Assembly (NCBI RefSeq): GCF_900215205.1 | Contig: NZ_OBDY01000021.1 | Span: forward strand, 120,059-184,058 | Direction: 5' to 3' | DNA from: Paractinoplanes atraurantiacus | Lineage (GTDB): Bacteria > Actinomycetota > Actinomycetes > Mycobacteriales > Micromonosporaceae | DNA: 64,000 nucleotides | Shown here: piece after piece, positions 25,822-34,609 of the stretch | Layout: each line of letters starts with the position of its first letter | Position numbering within the stretch: position 1 is the first letter of the stretch | Position numbers and translations under genes: made by a program | Notes under the pieces: generated by a model | Told to the model about the DNA's origin: nothing | The model's database searches: none | What the model saw: the letters and a program-made list of their open reading frames with translations, nothing else

Positions 25822-27012
25822 CTAGTTAGCCTGGCTAACAATACTCTCGGCGCGCGACGACACCGGCGTGACCCGCGGCACCAATACGACGGCCAGCGCG
25901 CCGAGCATCTGGCAGACCGCGATCCCGGCGAGCAGAGCGACGACTCCGGCGGGCGCGGCGAGCCCGGCCACGGCCGCGCCGGTGGCGGCCGCGGTGACTT
26001 TGACCCCGGCGCCGAGGGTGAAGACCTGGGTGCGGATCTCCGGGGGCGATTCTTGATCCCGTACGGCGAAGACGGCCACCGAGACCGGCACACCCAGCGC
26101 GCCCGCGATCGCGAAGAGTGGCAGCCCGGCCCAGCCCGCGGGGAAGAGGATCAGCAGAAGGAAGGGCACGGCGGTGGCGGCCAGCGAGACCGCGACCACC
26201 CATTCGGGCGGCCGCCGCCGGATCGGCCACCTCGTGAGCAGCAGCGAGGTGAGCAGCCCACCCGCGGCCCCGGCCGACAGCACCAGCCCGGTCAGCTCGT
26301 GACGGCCGGTCTCCTCGGCCAGCAGCGCCGCCACCAGCGGCAGCGCTCCCACCCCGAGCATGCTGAAGACCGTACCCAGAGTGACGGCCCCGAGCCGGGG
26401 CCGCCGCACCATGACCGTGAACGCCGCCAGGGGCGACTGGATCCGCTTCCGGCTGCGGTCGCCCTCGACGTTCGGCAGTGGGAGGGAAGCCACCAGGACG
26501 GCGCCGGCCACGACCAGGGTGACCAGGCCTACGACCGACCAGGAGGCGCCGGCCAGGTCGGCCAGGACGGCGGCCAGGGCCGGGCCGGCGATGCCGGCGA
26601 TGCTGTACGACATCACGTCGAAGCCGAACGCGCGTTCCAACCGGCCCGGCACCAGGTCGGGGAGCAGGCTGCTCAGGCCGCCGATCAGCAGCGGCGCGCA
26701 GCAACCGGCCAGGATCAGCAGCGCCGCCGCGGCCGCCGTCGAGTGGCCGATCAGTTCCGCGCCGGCGAGCAGCGAACCGCCGTACCCCAAGAACGCCAGG
26801 AAGTAGAGAAGTCGGCGGCGGTGGACGGCGTCGGCCAGGGCGCCCGTGATCGGCGCCGCCACGACGTGCGGCACCATCAGCGCCGCGATCAACAGCCCGC
26901 CGAGCGCCTCGTTGCCCGTGCGGTCGAGCGCGAGCAGCAGGATCGCCACCCGGGCGCCCTCGTCGGCGAGACGGGCGCACACGGCAGCGCCCACGTAGCG
27001 GGTCAAGGTCAT
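25822..27012 (-). CDS. MFS transporter
   Basis: A 396-residue protein with about twelve membrane helices. The MFS loop after helix 2 (GALADAVHRRRLL) is the conserved motif-A region. The family includes drug and metabolite exporters. It is followed after 13 bp by the two ABC genes, which suggests one export operon. The 3' end carries a perfect palindrome. No specific substrate can be inferred. Confidence 0.85.
   Translation of the reverse strand: MTLTRYVGAAVCARLADEGARVAILLLALDRTGNEALGGLLIAALMVPHVVAAPITGALADAVHRRRLLYFLAFLGYGGSLLAGAELIGHSTAAAAALLILAGCCAPLLIGGLSSLLPDLVPGRLERAFGFDVMSYSIAGIAGPALAAVLADLAGASWSVVGLVTLVVAGAVLVASLPLPNVEGDRSRKRIQSPLAAFTVMVRRPRLGAVTLGTVFSMLGVGALPLVAALLAEETGRHELTGLVLSAGAAGGLLTSLLLTRWPIRRRPPEWVVAVSLAATAVPFLLLILFPAGWAGLPLFAIAGALGVPVSVAVFAVRDQESPPEIRTQVFTLGAGVKVTAAATGAAVAGLAAPAGVVALLAGIAVCQMLGALAVVLVPRVTPVSSRAESIVSQAN
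25825..25839. promoter_or_regulatory. Perfect 15-bp palindrome at the MFS gene end
   Basis: GTTAGCC-T-GGCTAAC, 7-bp arms, covers the last codons of the MFS gene and lies 16 bp before the TTG start of the ABC gene. Such TTAGC/GCTAA arms occur in operators of several regulator families. It could equally be a small RNA hairpin in the operon message. Confidence 0.4.
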
Positions 27013-27060
27013 CGCGGCGGCCCCCGTGTCGCTCGGTCCCGCCGCATCCTGTACCCCGGC

Positions 27061-28536
27061 TCAGCCGACTCCGAACGGCTGCGGTTCGACTGACGGGCAC
27101 GTCGTTCCGAGGGCCGGCAGGGCAAGGGTGGTCAAGTACTTGTCGACGGCGCCGGCCACGCACGGGCTCCGGTTGTAGATGACGTGGCCCCAGCCGTCGT
27201 AGGTCAGCAGAGCCGCCTTCGGGCCCAGCTGCCTGACCACCCGCTGGGACCACGCATAGGCCGTGGCCGGGTCGTGGCGGGAGTTCACCAGCAACGTCGG
27301 GATGGTGGCGGGCGGGGGCCCGCCCGGGCGCTGCGGGTTGTCCGGTGGCGACGGCCACCCCAGGCAGCCCGTCATCGCCGCCAACGCCAGCGGCGAGATC
27401 AGCATGTGCGGGGAACGCTTGGCCAGGGCCTGCAAGTGGCGCCGCAGGTCGGCCAAGCCCGTCACCGGCAGGTGCCAGTCCTCGCAGATCACGGCGGGGA
27501 AGCTGTGGTCGATCAGGTCGACCGGCGGCGCCGGCGCCTTGCGGGCCGTGGGCTTGGCCGCCAGCGCGTCACGTAGGTAGTAGGCGAAGGAATACCACTG
27601 CGGCTCGTAGAAGGCGGCGAAGGCGGCGCCGATCAGCTCGGCGAGGGTCAAAGGCTTGGGCGGGTCGTACGGGTTCTGGAGCGTCCCGGCGCGGGCCCGA
27701 GCGACCGCGTTCGCCCACACCTTGGTGACGTCCTGACCGCGCAGGATGCACTGCGTGTCCCGGGTGCACCAGGCGACGAACTGGTGGAAGGCGTCCTCGG
27801 CGGCGTCCGTCTCCTCGGTCAGAAAGCGGGTCAGGCCGGCGCCGTGATCCATCACGCTGTCGAGGACCAGGGCGCGCAGCCGGGCCGGGTAGAGCTGCGC
27901 GTACTGCTGTCCCATGAGGGTGCCGTAGGACGCGCCGTAGAAGCTGATCTTCTGTTCGCCCAGGGCGGCGCGTACCGCGTCCATATCGCGGACCACGCTC
28001 GCCGTGTCGACGTGGGGGAAGACCGGGCCGGTGCGGGAGGCGCAATCGGCGGCGAGCTTGCGGTTGTACGCGAGGGTCGCGTCGTACTCCCGCTGGGAAT
28101 TGATCAAGGGGTCGGGCTGGGCGTCGACCAGGTCGCGCGAGCAGAGGACGGGGGTGCTGCGGCCGACACCGCGGGGGTCCATGCCGACGATGTCGAAGCG
28201 GGCCCGCAGGTCCTCGCCGAAGAACTGGGTGGCGCCGAGGGTGAAGTCGACCGCCGAGCCGCCGGGGCCGCCCGGGTTGACCAGCAGCGCGCCGAGGCGG
28301 CGGGCCGGGTCGGCCGCCTTGCGCCGGGCGATCGTGAGCATGGCCGTCGGGCCGGACGGGTCGGCCCAGTTCGCGGGGACCCGCATGGTTCCGCATTGGA
28401 CCGCCTCGTTCTCGGGGCAGGTCTTCCAGGTGATGACGTAGGTGGCCGCCGCGGCCCGGGTGGGCGTCACCCCGTACGTCAGCAAGGTGATGACCGTGAG
28501 AATCGCGGCCCGGAAGGGTCGCGCCGTAGCTCGCAC
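27061..28536 (-). CDS. Secreted alpha/beta-hydrolase peptidase (tripeptidyl aminopeptidase-like)
   Basis: A 491-residue exported serine hydrolase. After a signal peptide (about 1-30) come LVNPGGPGGSA (oxyanion region), DIVGMDPRGVGRST, the nucleophile elbow FYGASYGTLMGQQYA, and late NSRHDPATAY (Asp) and YDGWGHVIYN (His). This architecture, with the large inserted lid and C-terminal TAP-like domain, is that of the Streptomyces SlpD/SlpE and tripeptidyl aminopeptidase group, which trim N-terminal peptides outside the cell. The GTG at 28536 has a GGAG site 10 bp upstream. Confidence 0.88.
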   Translation of the reverse strand: MRATARPFRAAILTVITLLTYGVTPTRAAAATYVITWKTCPENEAVQCGTMRVPANWADPSGPTAMLTIARRKAADPARRLGALLVNPGGPGGSAVDFTLGATQFFGEDLRARFDIVGMDPRGVGRSTPVLCSRDLVDAQPDPLINSQREYDATLAYNRKLAADCASRTGPVFPHVDTASVVRDMDAVRAALGEQKISFYGASYGTLMGQQYAQLYPARLRALVLDSVMDHGAGLTRFLTEETDAAEDAFHQFVAWCTRDTQCILRGQDVTKVWANAVARARAGTLQNPYDPPKPLTLAELIGAAFAAFYEPQWYSFAYYLRDALAAKPTARKAPAPPVDLIDHSFPAVICEDWHLPVTGLADLRRHLQALAKRSPHMLISPLALAAMTGCLGWPSPPDNPQRPGGPPPATIPTLLVNSRHDPATAYAWSQRVVRQLGPKAALLTYDGWGHVIYNRSPCVAGAVDKYLTTLALPALGTTCPSVEPQPFGVG

Positions 28537-28652
28537 CGCGCTGCATCTCCGCCCTGCGCGGCCGTCGGACCGCGCGGCCCCATCTTCGGACGAACCCCGA
28601 TGGCGAGTCTGGCGAATGGGTGAAGTTCGCCGGGGCGTGGCACCGTGTAGCC

Positions 28653-29747
28653 ATGATTCGGACCCGTCTCGCCGTCGCCGCCGCCGGAACAGCGCTGCTC
28701 GTGGGGTGCTCGGAAGCGGAGAGCACACCAAGAGGTGAGGCCACGTTCTCGGCCGCACCCTCGCCCTCGGCTTCCGCCGGCCCCGACAAAGGCGGCGTGC
28801 GGATCGGAAACCCGCAGACCATCGCCACCGGCATCGAGGTTCCGTGGGGTCTCGCCTTCCTCCCCGACGGCAGTGCCCTGGTCAGCGAGCGGGAGAGCGG
28901 CGACATCCTGCGGATTCCGGCCGGCGGCGGCGACCCCACGACGGCCTATCACGTCGACGGCGTGTCGGCGCAGGGCGAGGGCGGCCTGCTCGGCGTGGCC
29001 GTCGACCCGGACTACGACCAGAACAAGTTTGTGTACGCCTATTTCACCGCCGCCGACGACAACCGAATTGTCCGATTCGACGCGGAGAAAAAGAGCAAGG
29101 TGATCCTGGACGGGATCGACAAGGCGGGCATCCACAACGGCGGCCGGATCGCGTTCGGGCCCGACGGATTCCTCTACGTGGGCACGGGCGACGCCGGCGA
29201 CGGCAGCGCCTCGCAGGACCGCGACGACCTGAACGGCAAGATCCTGCGGATCACCCGGGACGGCGCCGCCGCGCCCGGCAACCCCACCGCGGGCTCGCCG
29301 GTCTGGTCGATGGGCCACCGCAACGTGCAGGGCCTGGCCTGGGGCCCGGACGAGAAGATGTACGGCATCGAGTTCGGCCAGAACACCTGGGACGAGGTCA
29401 ACGTCATCGAGCCGGGCAAGAACTACGGCTGGCCCGAGGCCGAGGGCAAGGCCGGCGACGGCCGGTACGTGGATCCGCTCGTGCAGTGGACGACCGACGA
29501 GGCCTCACCGTCGGGGGCCGCGGTCGCCGGCGACGATCTCTACGTGGCCGGCCTGCGCGGCGAGCGCCTGTGGGTCGTTCCCCTGAGCGGCGGCGAGCCG
29601 CGGGCCGAGTTCACCGGGACGTACGGGCGTTTGCGGACGGTGGCCACGGCGCCGGACGGCGCGCTCTGGCTGACCACCTCCAACCGCGACGGCCGCGGGG
29701 ATCCGCAGGACGGTGACGACCGGATCCTGCGGTTCCCCGCGGCCTAG
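28653..29747 (+). CDS. PQQ-type sugar dehydrogenase-like lipoprotein
   Basis: A 364-residue lipoprotein (lipobox LLVGC) with a short Ser/Pro linker. A six-bladed propeller of the glucose/sorbosone dehydrogenase family (GSDH) follows: EVPWGLAFLPDGSALVSER, EGGLLGVAVDPDY, IHNGGRIAFGPDGFLYVGTGD and GHRNVQGLAW. In the family these bind PQQ and oxidise sugars outside the membrane. Many actinobacterial members have unknown cofactor and substrate, and no PQQ genes are nearby. It diverges from the peptidase gene. Confidence 0.88.
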   Translation: MIRTRLAVAAAGTALLVGCSEAESTPRGEATFSAAPSPSASAGPDKGGVRIGNPQTIATGIEVPWGLAFLPDGSALVSERESGDILRIPAGGGDPTTAYHVDGVSAQGEGGLLGVAVDPDYDQNKFVYAYFTAADDNRIVRFDAEKKSKVILDGIDKAGIHNGGRIAFGPDGFLYVGTGDAGDGSASQDRDDLNGKILRITRDGAAAPGNPTAGSPVWSMGHRNVQGLAWGPDEKMYGIEFGQNTWDEVNVIEPGKNYGWPEAEGKAGDGRYVDPLVQWTTDEASPSGAAVAGDDLYVAGLRGERLWVVPLSGGEPRAEFTGTYGRLRTVATAPDGALWLTTSNRDGRGDPQDGDDRILRFPAA

Positions 29748-29749
29748 AG

Positions 29750-30001
29750 CTACTTCTTGTTGGGTGGTAGTTCGGGGAGGGCCGAGATCGCGGCGGCGTA
29801 CACCGCGATCTGGCGGCCGTTGGGCACCACGCCGACGGCGCGGAGCTGGTCGTGGATGGCCTGCGCGACCGAGTCCTCGGCTCGACCTCGGTGGGTCTGC
29901 ATGACCTTGTTGACCACGTAGTCGACTCTGACCTGTTGTTGCCACCCGGCGGATCGGGAGCCTCCGCCGGTGGCGTAGCTGATGGGGGCGACGCGTTCCA
30001 T
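29750..30001 (-). CDS. Hypothetical protein, 83 aa
   Basis: A small basic protein (begins MERVAPISYATGG) with a helical centre VDYVVNKVMQTHRGRAEDSVAQAIHDQL and an NGRQIAVYAAAIS end. No family is recognised. It is convergent with the dehydrogenase gene, 2 bp apart. The ATG at 30001 follows ACAGGG; an upstream in-frame start at 30037 is possible. Confidence 0.6.
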   Translation of the reverse strand: MERVAPISYATGGGSRSAGWQQQVRVDYVVNKVMQTHRGRAEDSVAQAIHDQLRAVGVVPNGRQIAVYAAAISALPELPPNKK

Positions 30002-30090
30002 GCCCTGTCTATCGGACGCTGGGTACCCCGGTTCCAAGATTTGCCGGGGCGGTGCAACCCGACCGCAACCGGGTCACACCGCCTCGACAA

Positions 30091-30354
30091 TCATTGGTCC
30101 TCGGCGTCCTTGGTCTCGGGCGGCTTGGGCGGGCTGAGCCGCAGCCAGAGCAGGAAGAACAGGCCCAGGGCCAGCATCGCCAGCCCCATCCACAGGTTGA
30201 TCCGTACGCCCTGCGCCTTGTCGATCTCCGACTGGTTGTCGAAGATGCCGAGCAGCGTGACGATCACGCCGTACACGACGAAGAGGCCGCCGATGACACG
30301 CCGGACGTCGAAGAGACGTGCGGCCGCGGACACCTTCTTCTGGTCTTCAGCCAT
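30091..30354 (-). CDS. Small two-helix membrane protein downstream of symporter
   Basis: An 87-residue protein with two predicted membrane helices (GLFVVYGVIVTLLGIF and LWMGLAMLALGLFFLLWL), connected by a short charged loop, and an acidic/proline tail. It starts 12 bp after the symporter gene, so the two are in one operon and it may be an accessory subunit. No family name recognised. Confidence 0.75.
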   Translation of the reverse strand: MAEDQKKVSAAARLFDVRRVIGGLFVVYGVIVTLLGIFDNQSEIDKAQGVRINLWMGLAMLALGLFFLLWLRLSPPKPPETKDAEDQ

Positions 30355-30366
30355 GACGCGTTCTCC

Positions 30367-32037
30367 TTACCAGACCGGGATGTACAGGACGAAGGCCAGG
30401 ACGACGGCGATCGCGCCGAGCAGGACCGGATTGCGCCACCACACCTTGTCTCCCGAGATGATCACTTCGCCGCTGGTGCTGGAGCCGGCCAGGCCGTAGA
30501 CGAGACCGCGGAGCTCCTCCTCCGGCTTCGGCGGGGTGAACAGCGTGACCAGGATGGCCACGACGACCGCGGTCACGAAGGCCGCGCCCGCACCCCAGAA
30601 GCTCTCCTCCAGGTCGGAGTTGAAGTGGATGGTCTCGGTGATGTGGCCCAGGTAGAGCGCGAGCGAGGCCAGGAAGCCGAGCAGCAGCGACCAGAAGCCG
30701 GCCCAGGCCGACATCCGCTTCCAGAACATGCCGACGATGAAGGTCGCGAACAACGGGGCGTTGAACAGCGAGAACAGCGCCTGGATGTAGTTCATGATGT
30801 TGTCGTAGCCGGCCGCGATGAACGCGGTGCCGATGCCGATGACCACGCCGCCGAACGTCGCCCAGCGACCCACCTTCAGGTAGTAGTCGTCGCTGCGGCC
30901 CTTGCGGATGTAGGGCTGCCAGATGTCGTACGTGAAGACCGTGTTGAAACCGCTCACGTTGGCCGCCATGCCGGCCATGAACGAGGCCAGCAGACCGGTG
31001 ACCGCGACACCGAGCACGCCGTTGGGCAGCAGGTCGCGCATCAGCAGCGGGATCGCGTTGTTGTAGGTGAGGTCGCCCTCCTCCGCGCCCAGGCCCTTGA
31101 CGGTGACCAGGGCGATCAGGCCGGGGATGACCGTGACGACCGGGATCACCAGCTTGGGGAAGGCGCCGATGATCGGCGTACGCCGGGCGGCGCTCATGTC
31201 CTTGGCCGACAGGGCCCGCTGGACCTCGGCGAAGTTGGTCGTCCAGTAGCCGAACGAGAGCACGAAGCCGAGGCCGAAGATGATGCCGATCCAGTTCGCG
31301 CCGAGCGGGTTGTCGCTGGTGGCGGTGTCGGCCCAGGTGTGAAGGCCGGCTTCGCCGAGCGGGCTCTGGCGCACCTTCTCGAACAGGCCGTCGATGCCGC
31401 CGACCTTGACCAGGCCGACGATGGTGATCGGGAGCAGACCGGCCACGATCACGAAGAACTGGAGCACCTCGTTGTAGATGGCCGAGGAGAGACCGCCGAT
31501 GCCGATGTAGATCAGCACGATGGCGGCGCCGAGGCCGATCGAGACCCACAACGGCCAGCCGAGCAGCGCTTGCAGGATCAGGGCCAGCGCGAACAAGTTG
31601 ACGCCGGCGATGAGCACCTGGGCCACCGCGAAGCTGACCGCGTTGAACAGGTGGGTCGAGTTGTTGAAGCGCCGCCGCAGGAACTCGGGGACGCTGTGCA
31701 CCTTGGAGCCGTAGTAGAACGGCATCATCACGATGCCGAGGAACACCATGGCGGGCACGGCGCCGATCCAGTAGTAGTGCAGGGTCATCAGACCGTACTG
31801 GGCGCCGTTGGCGGCCATGCCCAGGATCTCCAGCGCACCCAGGTTCGCCGAGACGAACGCGAGGCCGGTGACCCAGGCGGGCATCGAGCGACCGGACAGG
31901 AAGAAGTCCGCGCTCGTCTTGATCGCTCTCCGCGCCGCGAAGCCCACACCGAGCACCGTGCCGAAGTAGAGGATCAGAATCAGGTAATCGAAGATGTCGA
32001 GGTCGAGCCGTAGGCCGCTCGCCGCAAGTACCTCCAC
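30367..32037 (-). CDS. Sodium:solute symporter (SSS family)
   Basis: A 556-residue transporter with about thirteen membrane helices and the LeuT-like SSS fold. The family segments FFLSGRSMPAWVTGLAFVSANLGALE, GSKVHSVPEFLRRRF and SFMAGMAANVSGFNTVFTYDI are present and resemble the sugar (SGLT-like) branch. It imports a solute with Na+. The GTG at 32037 follows AGGTGG by 5 bp. A perfect hairpin lies directly upstream of this ribosome site and could affect translation. Confidence 0.9.
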   Translation of the reverse strand: MEVLAASGLRLDLDIFDYLILILYFGTVLGVGFAARRAIKTSADFFLSGRSMPAWVTGLAFVSANLGALEILGMAANGAQYGLMTLHYYWIGAVPAMVFLGIVMMPFYYGSKVHSVPEFLRRRFNNSTHLFNAVSFAVAQVLIAGVNLFALALILQALLGWPLWVSIGLGAAIVLIYIGIGGLSSAIYNEVLQFFVIVAGLLPITIVGLVKVGGIDGLFEKVRQSPLGEAGLHTWADTATSDNPLGANWIGIIFGLGFVLSFGYWTTNFAEVQRALSAKDMSAARRTPIIGAFPKLVIPVVTVIPGLIALVTVKGLGAEEGDLTYNNAIPLLMRDLLPNGVLGVAVTGLLASFMAGMAANVSGFNTVFTYDIWQPYIRKGRSDDYYLKVGRWATFGGVVIGIGTAFIAAGYDNIMNYIQALFSLFNAPLFATFIVGMFWKRMSAWAGFWSLLLGFLASLALYLGHITETIHFNSDLEESFWGAGAAFVTAVVVAILVTLFTPPKPEEELRGLVYGLAGSSTSGEVIISGDKVWWRNPVLLGAIAVVLAFVLYIPVW

Positions 32038-32046
32038 AGGCCACCT

Positions 32047-32067
32047 CCATGGCGAAAGTCGCCATGG
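32047..32067 (-). promoter_or_regulatory. Hairpin abutting the symporter ribosome site
   Basis: CCATGGCGA and TCGCCATGG form a perfect 9-bp stem with a 3-nt loop. In the minus-strand message the hairpin ends immediately before the AGGTGG ribosome site of the symporter. It may act as an operator at DNA level or as an mRNA element. Confidence 0.5.
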
Positions 32068-32112
32068 GCTACCCGAGATGAAGATCTTTCACACCTGGAT
32101 GTGTCCTTCGCG

Positions 32113-32763
32113 TTACCGGCTTTGAACGAGCAGCTCCAATCCGTCTAGGATGCGGCCCAGCCCGAAGCCGAACGCCTGGTCCTGACCCCCGTGCGCGGCC
32201 GCTTCGGTGACCGCGGCGGTCAGCGCCGGAAATCGATCGGCGTACTCACGCAGGACCAGCCCGATCGTGGCGGTCAACTCACTCTCGGCGGTGCCGGCCT
32301 GTCCGGCGATCATGCGGACATGACCGGCGACGGTCGCGACGGCGTCCATCCGCTCGGCCCCGGCGATCCCGGCCGGCAGCACCGCGAGCGCGCTCTCCAT
32401 CCATCCGAGCTCGTTCGGCCCGATCGGGCGGCCGCCGACGGTCGCCTCCAGCGCCCACCGATGCGCCGAGTACCGGTCGAGCAGCGCCTCGGCCCAGAAG
32501 GTGATCGCGGCCCGCCATTCTCCCGTCAGCGGCGGCGGCTCGCCGATGGCGTGCTCCAGCATCACCGCCACCAGCTCCGTCTTGCCGGGCACGTAGCGGT
32601 ACAGCGACATCTTGGTGAAGCCGAGCTCGGCCGCCACACGCTGCATGGACACGGCGGCGAGACCCTCGGCGTCGGCCACCGCGACGGCGGCGCCGGCGAT
32701 CTGCTCCAGCGTCAGCGCCGGCTTCGGGCCGCGGGTCCGGGGGCGCTCCTCCCAGAAAAACAT
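32113..32763 (-). CDS. TetR family regulator
   Basis: A 216-residue repressor-type protein. The N-terminal helix-turn-helix is LTLEQIAGAAVAVADAEGLAAVSMQRVAAELGFTKMSLYRYVPGKTEL, with a TetR-C-like ligand domain behind it. The ATG has GAGAGGAG upstream. It is divergent from the FAD monooxygenase gene, 78 bp apart, and is likely to control it and itself. Confidence 0.9.
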   Translation of the reverse strand: MFFWEERPRTRGPKPALTLEQIAGAAVAVADAEGLAAVSMQRVAAELGFTKMSLYRYVPGKTELVAVMLEHAIGEPPPLTGEWRAAITFWAEALLDRYSAHRWALEATVGGRPIGPNELGWMESALAVLPAGIAGAERMDAVATVAGHVRMIAGQAGTAESELTATIGLVLREYADRFPALTAAVTEAAAHGGQDQAFGFGLGRILDGLELLVQSR

Positions 32764-32782
32764 CTTGCTCTCCTCTCAAACA

Positions 32783-32832
32783 GTGTCTACCGTACACAGA
32801 AATAACCGAGTCCATCGGACACAGTTGTACGG
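32783..32832. promoter_or_regulatory. Operator-like repeats between TetR and monooxygenase
   Basis: An imperfect palindrome GTGTCTAC-C-GTACACAG lies at 32783-32799. A related half, ACACAGTTGTACGG, lies at 32819-32832. CCGTACA and TGTACGG are exact inverted arms. They sit in the 78-bp divergent spacer, where a TetR protein would be expected to bind. Confidence 0.45.
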
Positions 32833-32841
32833 GGAGACATC

Positions 32842-34005
32842 ATGAAGGTTCTGATCTCGGGCGCGAGCATCGCCGGACCGGCCCTGGCCTATTGGCTGGG
32901 CCGCTTCGGCATCGAGCCCACCATCGTCGAGATCGCGCCGGAGCTGCGCACCGGCGGCAACGCGGTCGACTTCCGCGGCCCGCTGCACATGGGGCTGCTG
33001 GAGCGGATGGGCGTGCTCGACGACCTGCGCGCGGTGCAGACCGGCGGCACGGCGATGCGCTTCGTCGACGCGAACGGCGCCAGGCTGATGGAGTGGCCGG
33101 CCGGGCTGGCCGGAGGCGACCTCGAGGTGCGCCGGGGCGACCTGGCCCGTGTTCTCGTCGCGGCCGGCGCCGAGCACACCGACTATCTGTTCGGCGACAG
33201 CATCGCCGCGCTCGACGAGCACGAGGGCGGCGTCGACGTCACCTTCACGAGCGGGAAGCAGCGCACCTTCGACCTCGTGGTCGGCGCCGACGGCGTGCAC
33301 TCGCGGGTGCGGCGGCTGACCTTCGGGCCCGAGGAGCGCTTCGTCAAGCACCTCGGCTACTACGTGGCGACCTGGAGCACGCCGACGATCGAGGACGACT
33401 TCGTCCTCTACAACGAGCCGGGCCGGATGATCAGCACGGGCCGGGACGGCGCCTTCGCCGCGTTCGCCTCCGACAAGATCGAGTACGACCGGCACGACCC
33501 CGGCGCCGCCAAGGAGATCTTGCGCGACCGCTACGCCGGCATGGGCTGGCACGCGCCCGAGCTGCTGGCCGCGATCGGCGACGACCTCTACTTCGACCAG
33601 ATCTGCCGGGTCGACGCACCCGAGTGGACCCGCGGCCGGGTCGCGCTGGTCGGCGACGCGGCCAACGGGGCCACGATCGGCGGCCAGGGCAACGGGACGG
33701 CGCTGGTCTGCGCGTACGTGCTCGCGGCCGAGCTGGCGGCGGCGGGCGGCGACCACCGGGTGGCCTTCCCGGCGTACGAGAAGAGGATCGGCCGGTTCGC
33801 GCGCGGCACCCAGAAGGGCGGCGACACGACCGGCCGGTTCCTCGCCCCCAAGACGCAGCGGGGCATCAACCTGCGGAACTACCTGAACAACCGCAAGTGG
33901 TTCCTCGACCTGACCTTCAAGATCGCGGCCGACCGGGCCACGAACCTGGAGCTCACCGCAGAGCCGCGACCGCTTCGGCCGTCAGGTCCGGCAGCCGGTC
34001 GATGA
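32842..34005 (+). CDS. FAD-dependent monooxygenase (PHBH/TetX-like)
   Basis: A 387-residue class A flavoprotein hydroxylase. It has the N-terminal Rossmann loop VLISGASIAGPALAYWLGRFG, the DG motif VVGADGVHSRVRRL near residue 150 and the GD motif RVALVGDAANGATIGGQGNG near residue 268. It should use NAD(P)H and O2 to hydroxylate an aromatic or polycyclic compound, in catabolism or in drug inactivation. The divergent TetR gene suggests induction by the substrate. The last 53 bp overlap the convergent HAD gene. Confidence 0.9.
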   Translation: MKVLISGASIAGPALAYWLGRFGIEPTIVEIAPELRTGGNAVDFRGPLHMGLLERMGVLDDLRAVQTGGTAMRFVDANGARLMEWPAGLAGGDLEVRRGDLARVLVAAGAEHTDYLFGDSIAALDEHEGGVDVTFTSGKQRTFDLVVGADGVHSRVRRLTFGPEERFVKHLGYYVATWSTPTIEDDFVLYNEPGRMISTGRDGAFAAFASDKIEYDRHDPGAAKEILRDRYAGMGWHAPELLAAIGDDLYFDQICRVDAPEWTRGRVALVGDAANGATIGGQGNGTALVCAYVLAAELAAAGGDHRVAFPAYEKRIGRFARGTQKGGDTTGRFLAPKTQRGINLRNYLNNRKWFLDLTFKIAADRATNLELTAEPRPLRPSGPAAGR

Positions 34006-34609
34006 CCAGCGCGGCGCCGGCGAGCGCGTCCGCCGCCGGCGGGTAGACGCCGTGCGGGACGGCGATCACGGCCATCCCGGCGGCGGCCGCCGAGCGCAGC
34101 CCGTTGCTGGAGTCCTCGATGGCCGCACAGTCTTCGGGTGTGACGCCGAGCTTGTCGCAAACGGCCAGATAGACGTCCGGCGCCGGCTTACCCCGCGGCA
34201 CCTCCTCGGTCGACATGGTCACCTTGAAGGCGTCGGTCAGGCCGGCCGTCGCCAGCACCTGGTCGATCAGCACGCGGGCCGACGAGCTGGCCAGCCCGAG
34301 CGTGAAGCGCTCCCCCAGCCGCTTCACCGTTTCCACTGCGCCCGGAATAAGCGGCAAATCTGATTTGTACCGGAGTGCCATCTGACCGAGCACATCGTCG
34401 GCGACCTGAGCGGGCGTACGGGGAACGCCTACCTCCTCGGCGAGGTGGGTGGACCACTCCCCCGTACTCATGCCCATCATGCGATCTTGAGAATCGGGAA
34501 GGAAGGACTTGCCGTACGACGCGACGTACGACCGCCGAACGTCCTCCCACACCTGTTCGGTGTCGATGATGACGCCGTCGAGATCGAAGATCACCGCTGA
34601 GATGGTCAC
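33953..34609 (-). CDS. HAD superfamily phosphatase
   Basis: A 218-residue beta-phosphoglucomutase-like HAD hydrolase. Motif I is IFDLDGVIIDTE with the nucleophile Asp, motif II is LGLASSS, motif III the Lys in RGKPAPDVY, and motif IV CAAIEDSSNGLRSA. It removes phosphate from small sugar phosphates or related metabolites. The GTG start overlaps the LLM oxidoreductase stop, so the two are translated together. Confidence 0.88.
   Translation of the reverse strand: MTISAVIFDLDGVIIDTEQVWEDVRRSYVASYGKSFLPDSQDRMMGMSTGEWSTHLAEEVGVPRTPAQVADDVLGQMALRYKSDLPLIPGAVETVKRLGERFTLGLASSSARVLIDQVLATAGLTDAFKVTMSTEEVPRGKPAPDVYLAVCDKLGVTPEDCAAIEDSSNGLRSAAAAGMAVIAVPHGVYPPAADALAGAALVIDRLPDLTAEAVAALR

Noticed and set aside
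25825..25839. Iron box (DtxR/IdeR type)
   Set aside because: The arms contain TTAGC/GCTAA, but the spacing is 7-1-7 and the outer TTAG/CTAA of the 19-bp iron box are missing. The nearby genes are not siderophore genes.
30052..32013. A 653-codon plus-strand frame opposite the symporter
   Set aside because: It mirrors the symporter gene and has the Gln/His/Asp-rich composition expected of an antisense shadow. The symporter frame has clear family motifs.
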